Positions 46,684 through 55,315 of a stretch of DNA of 64,000 nt are shown here, piece after piece. Numbering within the stretch: position 1 is the first letter of the stretch; the number at the start of each line of letters is the position of its first letter. The stretch comes from Pedobacter jeongneungensis (GTDB lineage Bacteria > Bacteroidota > Bacteroidia > Sphingobacteriales > Sphingobacteriaceae). The notes below the pieces were generated by a model. The model saw only the letters and a program-made list of their open reading frames with translations, had not been told where the DNA came from and ran no database searches. The translations under genes and the position numbers were made by a program. The stretch is taken from assembly GCF_000633455.1 (NCBI RefSeq), contig NZ_AYMG01000007.1:1-64000 (forward strand), written 5' to 3'.

Positions 46684-48162
46684 TTACAGAAAAGAACGTA
46701 ACATGGTTTGAAAATTGATCAATCCGGTACTATCCGTTAATAAATGTAATTTTCCTTTTAGGTTCCCCCATGAAACCTTTCCTCCAGTAGTAATTTGCAT
46801 ACTCCCTGATTTTTCACCACCATCATAGCTACCTATAAGCACTTGATCCATTACGATTTTAGTGTTTTTAGCTTCATTCACTTCTTTCGTTTCCTGAAGG
46901 TCGGAGTCAAAATTCCGCTTCAGCGATTTCAGATTTTCTTCCAGGATACTGTTTTTATTTGATTTATTCAGCATCGTGTTGTAGAGGTAATTGGCAACCA
47001 GGTGAGGTAAAGCCTCCATTCCTTTTTTATTGCTCAATACCACAATGCCAATCTTATGATCTTTAAGGTATGATAGATGACAGGAAATACCACTATAACC
47101 GCCCATTCGGGAGGTTAAACTTTCACCGTTAAATTTTGATTGTTCCCAGCCTAATCCATAGCCATATCTTTCATAACTCTGGTAGCGGTTCTGTTGCGGA
47201 ACAATTGCCGAGGTAGCAAAATTTATCTCCTGCTTGGTCAGGATGCCTTTAACTGAATTCCCTTCGCTGATAAAAAAGTTGAGGTATTTCAAAAGGTCAT
47301 TTATTGTACTGAAATGTCCGCCTGCAGCCGACATCGAATTGTCTGCCTTATCCAATACCGCTGCTGTTTTACCTTATGATTCATCAATCACGTAACTCGC
47401 ATACCTGGGATCAACTTTTGAAAAATAAGCAGTGGTAGAGCGCATACTCAATGGCCGGAAAAGGTGTTCGTTCATTACATCCTGCCAGGGTTTGCCCATT
47501 TCTTTTTCTACGATTAAGGAATATATTACAGGGCCTAAATTAGAATAATTGAAGTTTTGATTGGGTAAAGCCGTGCTATACTTTTTTAGTAAGCTGAGGA
47601 TTTGTGCAGCACCCTTATGACCGATAAAAGCGGTCCACACTACGGCATCGTTATTTTTAATTCCGTGGGTGTGGGTCATTAACGATTGTATGGTAATTTT
47701 TTCCGTATGAATGTTTTTATCATCAAAAGTAAGCTCAGGGAGATAATCGGCAATGCTTTTGTTAAGTTTAATAATCCCCTTTTGATCCAAAATTGCAGCC
47801 AGGGTTCCTGTTAATGATTTAGAGGTAGAGGCCAGGTAAATCTGCGTGCGATCTGAAAATAATGTTTTTGTTTCCGGATTGGAGTAACCATAATTCTTTT
47901 TTAAAAAAACCTGACCATCTTTTATTACGCCTAGCGTTAAATTGATATCGGTAATGCCCAGCGATTGTTCCACTTTTTTTAATGCCAGATCGAGTGAATC
48001 ACCCAACTTTTCGGCAGCCTTATTTTCATAATAATCGTTTCTGCGATTAGGATCCACCCTTTGGAAAGGATAGGTGAGCGCTGCGCTAATGGTAATGATG
48101 CTGAAACTGAGAAAGCAGAAGCAAACAGATTTTAAAAACTTGTTTTGGAAATATAGAATCAT
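46684..48162 (-). pseudogene. Serine hydrolase (beta-lactamase/class C fold) interrupted by an in-frame stop
   Basis: A class-C-beta-lactamase-like serine hydrolase of about 490 codons. An N-terminal hydrophobic segment (VCFCFLSFSIITISAALTYP) suggests export. Ser 112-x-x-Lys 115 (STSK) and Tyr 206-Ser-Asn 208 (YSN) are present. At codon 263 (47374-47376) a TAA follows ...ASYVIDES, but the same frame stays open on the far side (GKTAAVLDKADNSMSAAGG) and runs to the normal C-terminal half (YGYGLGWE, RMGGYSGISCHLSYL) ending at 46684. Only one base change is needed for a sense codon, so this is a recent nonsense mutation, a sequencing error or readthrough. The native function was probably a peptidase or esterase. 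Confidence 0.85.
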
Positions 48163-48302
48163 GAGATGATGGTTTTAATCTTTAGACCACCAAATCAAAA
48201 ATCAGGTTACAGTTAATCGAATCCATAAAAGCTCAGGGAAGAAGAAAATGGATATAACATTCTGAATGGCTAGCGGGAGTATGTTCATGAAATGCTTATG
48301 TG

Positions 48303-48380
48303 AGCTAAGGTGTCTAAGGTGGTCACAAAATAAAATTGCGCTGTTAAATTAACCACCTTAGCCACTTGAGAACATCTTAG
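48303..48380. repeat. CTAAGGTGGT/ACCACCTTAG palindromic element
   Basis: CTAAGGTGGT (48314-48323) and ACCACCTTAG (48352-48361) form a perfect 10-bp stem. An outer CTAAG (48305-48309) and CTTAG (48376-48380) extend it. This lies in the 470-bp gap between the broken hydrolase and the sigma factor. A 77-codon T-rich frame at 48381-48614 looks spurious. Probably another dispersed repeat. Confidence 0.5.
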
Positions 48381-48549
48381 TTGATTGCTATTATTGTAAA
48401 TTTTGTCGATTTTCATCAGAAAAGACGTTATATAGGTTGTTATTTTGCAGTAGTTGTTAGCTTTTTTAGTTTGTTAAAGCACTATTTGCTCATTTTTTTA
48501 AGGGTTTTAGTTAATTTGCTCCTGTTTTTTGTCTTTATTGATCATGTAC

Positions 48550-48580
48550 TTGATGTTTTTGGGAAAATATACTATTTTTG
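48550..48580 (+). promoter_or_regulatory. Bacteroidota promoter of the ECF sigma operon
   Basis: TTG (48550-48552), 20 bp, TATTTTTG (48573-48580). Both elements and the spacing match the Bacteroidota consensus. It lies 52 bp before the sigma gene start. Confidence 0.6.
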
Positions 48581-48632
48581 GTTTCTCTCCTGCCTTACCC
48601 GAAAAACAAAATAATTATCCCTTATAAATGGA

Positions 48633-49226
48633 ATGAGTGTCACGGGCATTATCTACACGGAATTAACTGACGATGATCTTTTACATCATTTAAAAAATGA
48701 TGATCATTTGGCCTTTACCGAAGTATTTAATAGGTATAGCCCGTTACTTTATGGCCATGCCTATAACAAGCTCCGTAGCGAAAGCGATGCAAGGGACGTG
48801 GTGCAGGAAATGTTAATGAAACTTTGGGATAAGCGCGAATCGATCGAAATTGGAAATAATTTAGGAGGTTACCTCTTTATAGCTTTGAGGAATACGATTT
48901 TTAACCAGATTAAACACAAGAATCTGGTACACGCTTACGCCGATACTTTTACAAAAGCCAATGCAGACAGTGGTATTTATGCTGATACACTAATTCGCGA
49001 GAAACAATTTGCAGCCATGATAGAAGCCGAGATTGCCAGTTTACCACCACGCATGAGAGCTGTTTTTGAGCTGAGAAGAAAAGAAAACCTGTCTAATAAA
49101 GAGGTAGCGGCACAATTGGGCATTACCGAATCTACCGCTGCGGATCAGATGAAAAAAGCACTGCGTATCCTTAGAACCCGGATTGGGTTGATCTTGATTG
49201 TTGTACATTACCTTAATGTAAAATAA
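48633..49226 (+). CDS. ECF sigma factor, Bacteroides-expansion type
   Basis: Specialised sigma factor of the SusC-signalling (FecI-like) kind. The 197-residue protein has region 2 (DARDVVQEMLMKLWDKRESIEI and GGYLFIALRNTIFNQIK) and region 4 with LPPRMRAVFELRRKENLSNKEVAAQLGITESTAADQMKKAL. A C-terminal hydrophobic tail (IGLILIVVHYL) is typical of the group. It precedes a FecR anti-sigma gene by 68 bp and a SusC with an STN domain, forming a complete signal-transfer module. It presumably activates the 50532 onward genes when substrate binds SusC. Confidence 0.93.
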   Translation: MSVTGIIYTELTDDDLLHHLKNDDHLAFTEVFNRYSPLLYGHAYNKLRSESDARDVVQEMLMKLWDKRESIEIGNNLGGYLFIALRNTIFNQIKHKNLVHAYADTFTKANADSGIYADTLIREKQFAAMIEAEIASLPPRMRAVFELRRKENLSNKEVAAQLGITESTAADQMKKALRILRTRIGLILIVVHYLNVK

Positions 49227-49294
49227 TTTTTAATTCTATATCCCCAATCTGCTTTTCATAATTGTATTACTGATATCAAGCCTATAATACAAGA

Positions 49295-50425
49295 ATGGAA
49301 GAAGAAAAATTCAGACAGATTTTAGACCGGTATATTGCAGGTGAGGCCACGCCAGAAGAAGAGGCCTGGCTTGAATCTGCCTATATCAACTGGAACAGTA
49401 AGGAACAAAACACTTATTCCGAATCATTTTTAAAAGCTGGTAAAGATCAGATCTGGGAAACAGTTTCGAAACATACCAAGCCCTCCAGAAAGATCTCGAA
49501 ATTGCTTTTTCCGTTATTATCTGCTGCTGCCTTGATTATTATCTCTATGGTGGGCATTGTGATTTACAAACAAAACCAAAGGAAAACTGATCTGACCAAT
49601 ATTCCGGCTTTTAAAGATATTAAACCTGGTAAGGATAGGGCAGTTTTGGTGCTGGCTAACGGAACAAAAATAAATTTAGACGAGATCAATAGTGGTCACC
49701 TGGCTGATCAGACCGGGGTTTCCATTTCAAAAACTGCCGACGGACAGATTGTTTACACGGTTCCGGCTCAGGAAAATGAGGCTGCTGAAATGCAGTACAA
49801 TACCATTGTTACCCCTGCCGGTGGCCAATACCAGGTAAACCTGCCTGATGGTACAAAGGTTTGGTTAAATGCCTCATCATCATTAACCTTTCCAACTTCT
49901 TTTGCTGCTGAAAGATCAGTGACTTTAAAAGGAGAGGCTTATTTCGAAGTCAGCAAAATTTCGGCAGGAGGTAAAAGGATCCCTTTCTACGTTGAAAGTA
50001 CCAATCAAAAAATAGAGGTTTTGGGTACACATTTTAATGTGAATGCTTATGCTGATGAAAGCTCCACAAAAACAACTTTACTGGAAGGCAGTGTGCAGAT
50101 TAATGGTAAGGTATTGCTGAAACCCGGCGAGCAATCGCGTTTACAAGGCGAATCGATCAAGGTAACAGTCGTAAATGCCGAAGATTATATCGACTGGAAA
50201 AACGGTGATTTTATTCTGGAACATAACGATTTTAGGTCGGTGATGCGAAAAATAGCCCGTTGGTACGATGTAGAAGTAATTTATGGCGATGATGCCCCTA
50301 AAAAATTAAATCTTGGCGGCTGGATTTCCAGATCAAAAAATATATCATCCGTTTTGCAGTTAATGGAACAAACCGGAAAAGTTCACTTTAAAATTGAAGG
50401 AAGGAGGATCACGGTAACCAAATAA
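49295..50425 (+). CDS. FecR-family anti-sigma factor
   Basis: Inner-membrane regulator that holds the ECF sigma factor until signalled by the SusC STN domain. The 376-residue protein has an N-terminal cytoplasmic sigma-binding part, one membrane helix near 70-90 (LFPLLSAAALIIISMVGIVIY), and a periplasmic FecR domain (NTIVTPAGGQYQVNLPDGTKVWLNASSSLTFP ... GEAYFEV, about 165-270). A C-terminal domain with NGDFILEHNDFRSVMRKIARWYDVEV (DUF4974-like) completes it. Position between sigma and SusC genes agrees with this role. Confidence 0.94.
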   Translation: MEEEKFRQILDRYIAGEATPEEEAWLESAYINWNSKEQNTYSESFLKAGKDQIWETVSKHTKPSRKISKLLFPLLSAAALIIISMVGIVIYKQNQRKTDLTNIPAFKDIKPGKDRAVLVLANGTKINLDEINSGHLADQTGVSISKTADGQIVYTVPAQENEAAEMQYNTIVTPAGGQYQVNLPDGTKVWLNASSSLTFPTSFAAERSVTLKGEAYFEVSKISAGGKRIPFYVESTNQKIEVLGTHFNVNAYADESSTKTTLLEGSVQINGKVLLKPGEQSRLQGESIKVTVVNAEDYIDWKNGDFILEHNDFRSVMRKIARWYDVEVIYGDDAPKKLNLGGWISRSKNISSVLQLMEQTGKVHFKIEGRRITVTK

Positions 50426-50531
50426 AACAACGTGGTTCTTAGAAAAAAACCAGAAGTGCGGGAACACCTCTGGCAGCGGTTTCTAAAGCCATAAATCAAT
50501 CGACTGACTATTCAACTTAAAAACCAAACAA

Positions 50532-53500
50532 ATGTACAAATTTTACCCAAACAAACCGGGTAGGCCGTCTGGTCCTGTCCAAAAAATCCTGCTGATTATG
50601 CGTGTAACTACGTTCTTATTATTGGCTATTATGATGCAGGTAAGTGCAACCACACTCGCCCAGCGGGTTACAATCAATCAAAAAAATGCAAATCTTACCG
50701 ATGTGTTCAAAATTATCAGGATACAAACCGGTTACGATTTTATATACGATCAGGATTTACTTGCCAAATCGGCACCTATCAATATCAACGTCAATAATGC
50801 AGCGCTAAGCGAAGTGTTAAAACGTTGCCTGGCCAATCAGTCACTGAGTTTTATTATCGAGGATAAAACCATTATTATTAAAGAAGAAGGACTTTTAGAT
50901 AAGGTTAAAAGCTATTTTGATAACATTACGGTTACGGGTGTAGTGCTTGATGAGCGCGGACAGCCGTTTCCTGGCGTAAGCATAAAACTAAAGGGAACCA
51001 ACCGGTACACGGTAAGTGGTAATGGGGGGAAGTTTTATATTGCAGCAAACGACGAGTATCCCACACTTGTTTTGTCGTACCTGGGATATAAAACCATCGA
51101 AGTTACCGCTACTTCTACACTTACCGTAAAAATGATCCTCGATCCGGCCAAACTGGATGAGATAATGGTGATCGGTTACGGTACTACTACCAGAAGGTTA
51201 AATACAGGTTCGCAGGCCGGAATAAGTGCGAAAGAACTGGAAGACCAACCAGTAACCAATGTACTACAGGCATTACAAGGTCGTTTGCCGGGTGTTACCG
51301 TTACGCAGACTAATGGATTGCCGGGAGCTGGTATCAATGTTCAAATCAGGGGTGCAAATGCCATTGGCGTAAATGGAGTAAAAGCAAACCGTCCTTTATA
51401 TATCATTGATGGGGTTCCTTTTCTTTCTGAGCCGATTAATACCGCTGCTTTGGGTTCTGCATTGCCATCTGCAGAGGGGAATACCAGTCCAATGAATAGT
51501 ATAAATCCTGATGATATTGATAATATTGAAGTTTTAAAAGACGCAGATGCTACAGCAATTTACGGATCAAGGGGTGGCAATGGGGTAATATTAATCACCA
51601 CAAAAAAAGGGAAAGCCGGCGCTACCAAGTTCAATTTAAATGCTTCTACAGGCGTTTCAAACGTATCTCATTTTGTAGAAACCGTGGGTACCGAACAATA
51701 CCTGGCCTTAAGAAGGAAAGCTTTTGCCAACAATACCACCAACCCGGCCACACCGAGCGTAACTACTGCTCCCGATTTATTGGTTTGGGACCAGAATGGT
51801 TATACCGATTTTCAAAGGTACATGTTAGGCAATACCGCCAAAACCCACGATGTTAATGCGAGTTTGTCTGGTGGCGATAACCAGAATAATTTCTACCTGA
51901 GTGGTACCTACCATAAAGAAAACAATGTTTACCCGGGTGCACAGGGGTACCAAAGAGGTGGTGCGAAATTTAATTTAAACCATACTTCGTTTAACCAACG
52001 GTTTAACCTGTCGCTATCGGCCATGTATTCTACTGATAAGAACAATATTTCTACTACCGATTTAGCGAGCTGGGCCTATTCACTTCCACCGAATTTTCCA
52101 TTGTACAAAGCAGACGGTAGTTTTAACTGGGATGGTGGCATCAGTAATCCGTTAGCCTACCTCAACCAAACCAACGATAACCGTACATCTAATTTACTGA
52201 GTAGTTTAGCCCTTAGGTATAACATTTTAAAAGGATTTGATTTCAAGACCAATTTAGGTTACAGTAAAACAGATATGACCCAGATTGCTTTGAGGCCATT
52301 AACTTCGCTTAATCCAAACTTTAATCCAACTTCAGGTACGGCCAGTTATGTTTATAATTTTACCAATAACTACATTGTTGAGCCACAGTTAACCTACACC
52401 AGAAAAATCTGGAAAGGTACCTTAAATGCACTGGTTGGGGGATCTTATCAGTTTAAGCAATCTAAAATGCCTTACAGCACATCGGCTACAGGTTTTTCTT
52501 CTGATGATTTTTTAAGAACCTCAACTGCAGCAAGTACCGTGAGTACCACCAGCAGTTCTGTCGATTATAAATATGCATCCCTATTTGGACGTGTAAATTA
52601 TAACATTGAGAACAAATATATCCTGAATGCAAATTTTAGAAGAGATGGTTCTTCGAGATTCGGCCCAAATAACAAATTTGGCAATTTTGGTTCGGTAGGT
52701 GCAGCCTGGTTGTTCTCTGAAGAAAAATTAGTTAAAGATAACCTGAACTGGTTCAGCTTTGGTAAACTCCGTGGTAGTTATGGTATTGTGGGGAGCGATG
52801 ACATTGGCGATTACGGATACTTCGATTCATATACGGCCTCTACCTATGTTTATGCCGGATCTACAGGTTTAAACCCTTCGAGGTTGGCCAACCCTAATTT
52901 TAAATGGGAAGAAACTAAAAAACTGGATATCGGTTTAGATTTAGCCTTTTTTAAAGATCGTTTGTCGCTTAGTGCTTCCTACTACCGTAACAGAACCAGC
53001 AACCAGCTGATTACCCAAACTGTAAGTACGCAGACCGGTTTCTCAGGTTACCAAAGTAACTTGCCGGCAACGGTTCAAAATTCTGGCTGGGAACTATCTT
53101 TAACCAGTACCAATATCAAAATTAAAGATTTTAGCTGGACAAGCTCTTTCAATATCAGTCAGAACCACAATAAATTGTTATCGTTCCCTGATATTGAAAA
53201 GTCATCTTACTATACTACTTACCTGGTGGGTAATCCCATTAGTTCTTATTATGTATATCAATATGCAGGTATTAATCCGGCAACTAACCTGCCATCATTT
53301 ACCGATTTTAATGGTGTTGGGGGTATAAACAGTCCTACAACTGGTTTTGCGGCAACGGGCCGTGGCGACCGTTATTTTGCAGGTACTTCTTATCCTAAAT
53401 TTTACGGTGGTTTAACCAATAACGTCTCTTACAAAAAGTTTACACTCGATTTTACTTTCCAGTTTGTTAAGCAACAGGGCAGAAGTTTATTAACTTCTTC

Positions 53501-53879
53501 ATTCTATCCTCCAGGATATTTCAGCAATGCGGCTTTAAGTGTAGTGAATGATTATCTGGCACTGGGCTCGCAGGATTATCTCGTTTCTGCCGGTACCCGT
53601 GGTGCCGCCGGATCTGCCGCTTATCTGGCTTATTCCTATTATTCAGGGTCTGATGCTTCTGTAGTAGACGCTTCATTTATCCGCCTGAAAAATGTGAGTT
53701 TATCATACACCTTACCAACCAAATGGATCTCAAAAACCGGAGGAACAAATATCAGGGTATACGCTCAGGGACAGAATTTATTTACCATTACGAATTATGA
53801 AGGCTTTGATCCCGAATCGCAGGGCGTTGTTACACCACCGTTACGCACCATAACTGCCGGTTTACAATTCACCTTTTAA
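50532..53879 (+). CDS. SusC/RagA-family receptor with N-terminal STN signalling domain (locus 3)
   Basis: TonB-dependent importer that also signals to FecR. The 1115-residue protein has a signal segment (TTFLLLAIMMQVSATTLAQ) and an STN domain at about 45-120 (VFKIIRIQTGYDFIYDQDLLA ... LSEVLKRCLANQSLSFIIEDKTIII). After this come a carboxypeptidase-like domain (TGVVLDERGQPFPGVSIKL), a plug with EIMVIGYGTTTRRLNTGS and VLKDADATAIYGSRGGNGV, and a barrel ending TAGLQFTF. The STN domain sets it apart from the two SusC proteins of loci 1 and 2 and pairs with FecR at 49295. Confidence 0.95.
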   Translation: MYKFYPNKPGRPSGPVQKILLIMRVTTFLLLAIMMQVSATTLAQRVTINQKNANLTDVFKIIRIQTGYDFIYDQDLLAKSAPININVNNAALSEVLKRCLANQSLSFIIEDKTIIIKEEGLLDKVKSYFDNITVTGVVLDERGQPFPGVSIKLKGTNRYTVSGNGGKFYIAANDEYPTLVLSYLGYKTIEVTATSTLTVKMILDPAKLDEIMVIGYGTTTRRLNTGSQAGISAKELEDQPVTNVLQALQGRLPGVTVTQTNGLPGAGINVQIRGANAIGVNGVKANRPLYIIDGVPFLSEPINTAALGSALPSAEGNTSPMNSINPDDIDNIEVLKDADATAIYGSRGGNGVILITTKKGKAGATKFNLNASTGVSNVSHFVETVGTEQYLALRRKAFANNTTNPATPSVTTAPDLLVWDQNGYTDFQRYMLGNTAKTHDVNASLSGGDNQNNFYLSGTYHKENNVYPGAQGYQRGGAKFNLNHTSFNQRFNLSLSAMYSTDKNNISTTDLASWAYSLPPNFPLYKADGSFNWDGGISNPLAYLNQTNDNRTSNLLSSLALRYNILKGFDFKTNLGYSKTDMTQIALRPLTSLNPNFNPTSGTASYVYNFTNNYIVEPQLTYTRKIWKGTLNALVGGSYQFKQSKMPYSTSATGFSSDDFLRTSTAASTVSTTSSSVDYKYASLFGRVNYNIENKYILNANFRRDGSSRFGPNNKFGNFGSVGAAWLFSEEKLVKDNLNWFSFGKLRGSYGIVGSDDIGDYGYFDSYTASTYVYAGSTGLNPSRLANPNFKWEETKKLDIGLDLAFFKDRLSLSASYYRNRTSNQLITQTVSTQTGFSGYQSNLPATVQNSGWELSLTSTNIKIKDFSWTSSFNISQNHNKLLSFPDIEKSSYYTTYLVGNPISSYYVYQYAGINPATNLPSFTDFNGVGGINSPTTGFAATGRGDRYFAGTSYPKFYGGLTNNVSYKKFTLDFTFQFVKQQGRSLLTSSFYPPGYFSNAALSVVNDYLALGSQDYLVSAGTRGAAGSAAYLAYSYYSGSDASVVDASFIRLKNVSLSYTLPTKWISKTGGTNIRVYAQGQNLFTITNYEGFDPESQGVVTPPLRTITAGLQFTF

Positions 53880-53891
53880 ATCTTAAATATC

Positions 53892-55307
53892 ATGTCAAAA
53901 TCGATATATAAAATACTGGCCGTTATAATGGGCCTTACTGTGGTGATTAGCACAGGTTGCGAAAAACTGATTGCTATTGATCCGCCGCTGAACCAGGTGA
54001 CTACCGATCAGGTATTTGCTTCTGATAAACTGGCTACAAGTGCGAGATCGGCCATGTTCAGTACTTTAGCGCAAACCACTACACAATCTTCAAACCTCAC
54101 CATTTACAGTGCCCTGGAGGCAGATGATCTGCTTTATTTATCTAATGTTGGGGGTATTCAGGAATTTAATAATAATACTTATTCAGTACTTAGCACTAAT
54201 CCTCCGACTTTGTTTTCGGAGTGGTATACCGTTATTTACCGCGCCAATGCCATTATATTAGGCTTGCAAAATTCTACTGGTGCATCCGAACAGATTAAAA
54301 AACAATATACAGCCGAAGCTAAATTTATACGTGCCTATTGCTATTTCAACCTAATTAATAGCTTCGGCGATGTGCCTTTAGTTTTGGTTACCGATCCAAA
54401 CATTACTGCTTTTTTACCAAGAGAAACTACGGCTAATATTTATACACAGATTATTGCTGATTTAACCGATGCAAAAGCAAACTTATTAAGTGATTATTCT
54501 GCCACGGTCAGCGATCGCATAGGCGTTAATAAATTTACGGCAACTGCATTGCTGGCAAGGGTGTATCTTTTTACCAATAATTACGCTGCCGCCGAAAGTA
54601 ATGCATCAGAAGTAATTGCTTCATCCCTTTATAGTTTAATACCAAAGGCTACAGTGGGAACAGCATTGTTTGTTAAAAACAGTGCAGAAAGTATCTGGCA
54701 AACAACACCACCGGTGGCGGTTACCAGCCAGTATACCAACGAAGCCGCTACCTTGCTACCTTCATCAGCCACTACATTAACTACCTATTTTTATAGAATA
54801 GATCCGCGTTTGGTACAGTTATTTGCCACAACCGATCAGCGCAGGGTAAGCTGGATGACCAATGCCACATTTGCAGGTGATGTTTATACGCTTCCGTTCA
54901 AATATAAATACCGTACACAAGCACTTGCCGTGGCAGCTGGCATTACCGAATACCAGGTAGTATTGCGTTTGGCCGAGCAATACCTCATCCGTGCTGAAGC
55001 CAGGGCAAGAACGGGTGCTAATTTATCCGGCGCACTGAGCGATTTAAATGCCATTCAAGCCAGGGCTGGGGCAACCCTGACAACAGCTACCGATGCTGCT
55101 ACTCTGATTAACGACATTGCATTGGAAAACCGCAAAGAATTTTTCTGCGAACAGGCTTTCCGTTGGTATAATTTAAAACGTACCGGCCAGGCAGATGCCG
55201 TTATTGGCGCCATAAAAACAAGTTACACCCCAAAATCAAAGTTGTTGCCTATTCCGCAGGCTGCTATTGATGCAAATTATAATCTTACTCAAAATCCAGG
55301 TTACTAA
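53892..55307 (+). CDS. SusD/RagB-family lipoprotein (locus 3)
   Basis: Substrate-binding partner of the SusC at 50532. The 471-residue protein has a lipoprotein signal ending ISTGC (Cys 23) and the SusD blocks AEAKFIRAYCYFNLINSFGDVPLV, AEQYLIRAEARARTG, LENRKEFFCEQAFRWYNLKRTG and the ending NYNLTQNPGY. It follows susC by 12 bp and precedes the metalloprotease gene by 8 bp, a tight operon. Direct linkage to a protease suggests a peptide or protein-derived ligand. Confidence 0.93.
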   Translation: MSKSIYKILAVIMGLTVVISTGCEKLIAIDPPLNQVTTDQVFASDKLATSARSAMFSTLAQTTTQSSNLTIYSALEADDLLYLSNVGGIQEFNNNTYSVLSTNPPTLFSEWYTVIYRANAIILGLQNSTGASEQIKKQYTAEAKFIRAYCYFNLINSFGDVPLVLVTDPNITAFLPRETTANIYTQIIADLTDAKANLLSDYSATVSDRIGVNKFTATALLARVYLFTNNYAAAESNASEVIASSLYSLIPKATVGTALFVKNSAESIWQTTPPVAVTSQYTNEAATLLPSSATTLTTYFYRIDPRLVQLFATTDQRRVSWMTNATFAGDVYTLPFKYKYRTQALAVAAGITEYQVVLRLAEQYLIRAEARARTGANLSGALSDLNAIQARAGATLTTATDAATLINDIALENRKEFFCEQAFRWYNLKRTGQADAVIGAIKTSYTPKSKLLPIPQAAIDANYNLTQNPGY

Positions 55308-55315
55308 ATAAGAAA

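Noticed and set aside
48381..48614. 77-codon plus-strand frame of hydrophobic residues upstream of the ECF sigma gene
   Set aside because: T-rich low-complexity stretch that also holds the sigma-operon promoter (48550-48580); no signal, family or RBS.
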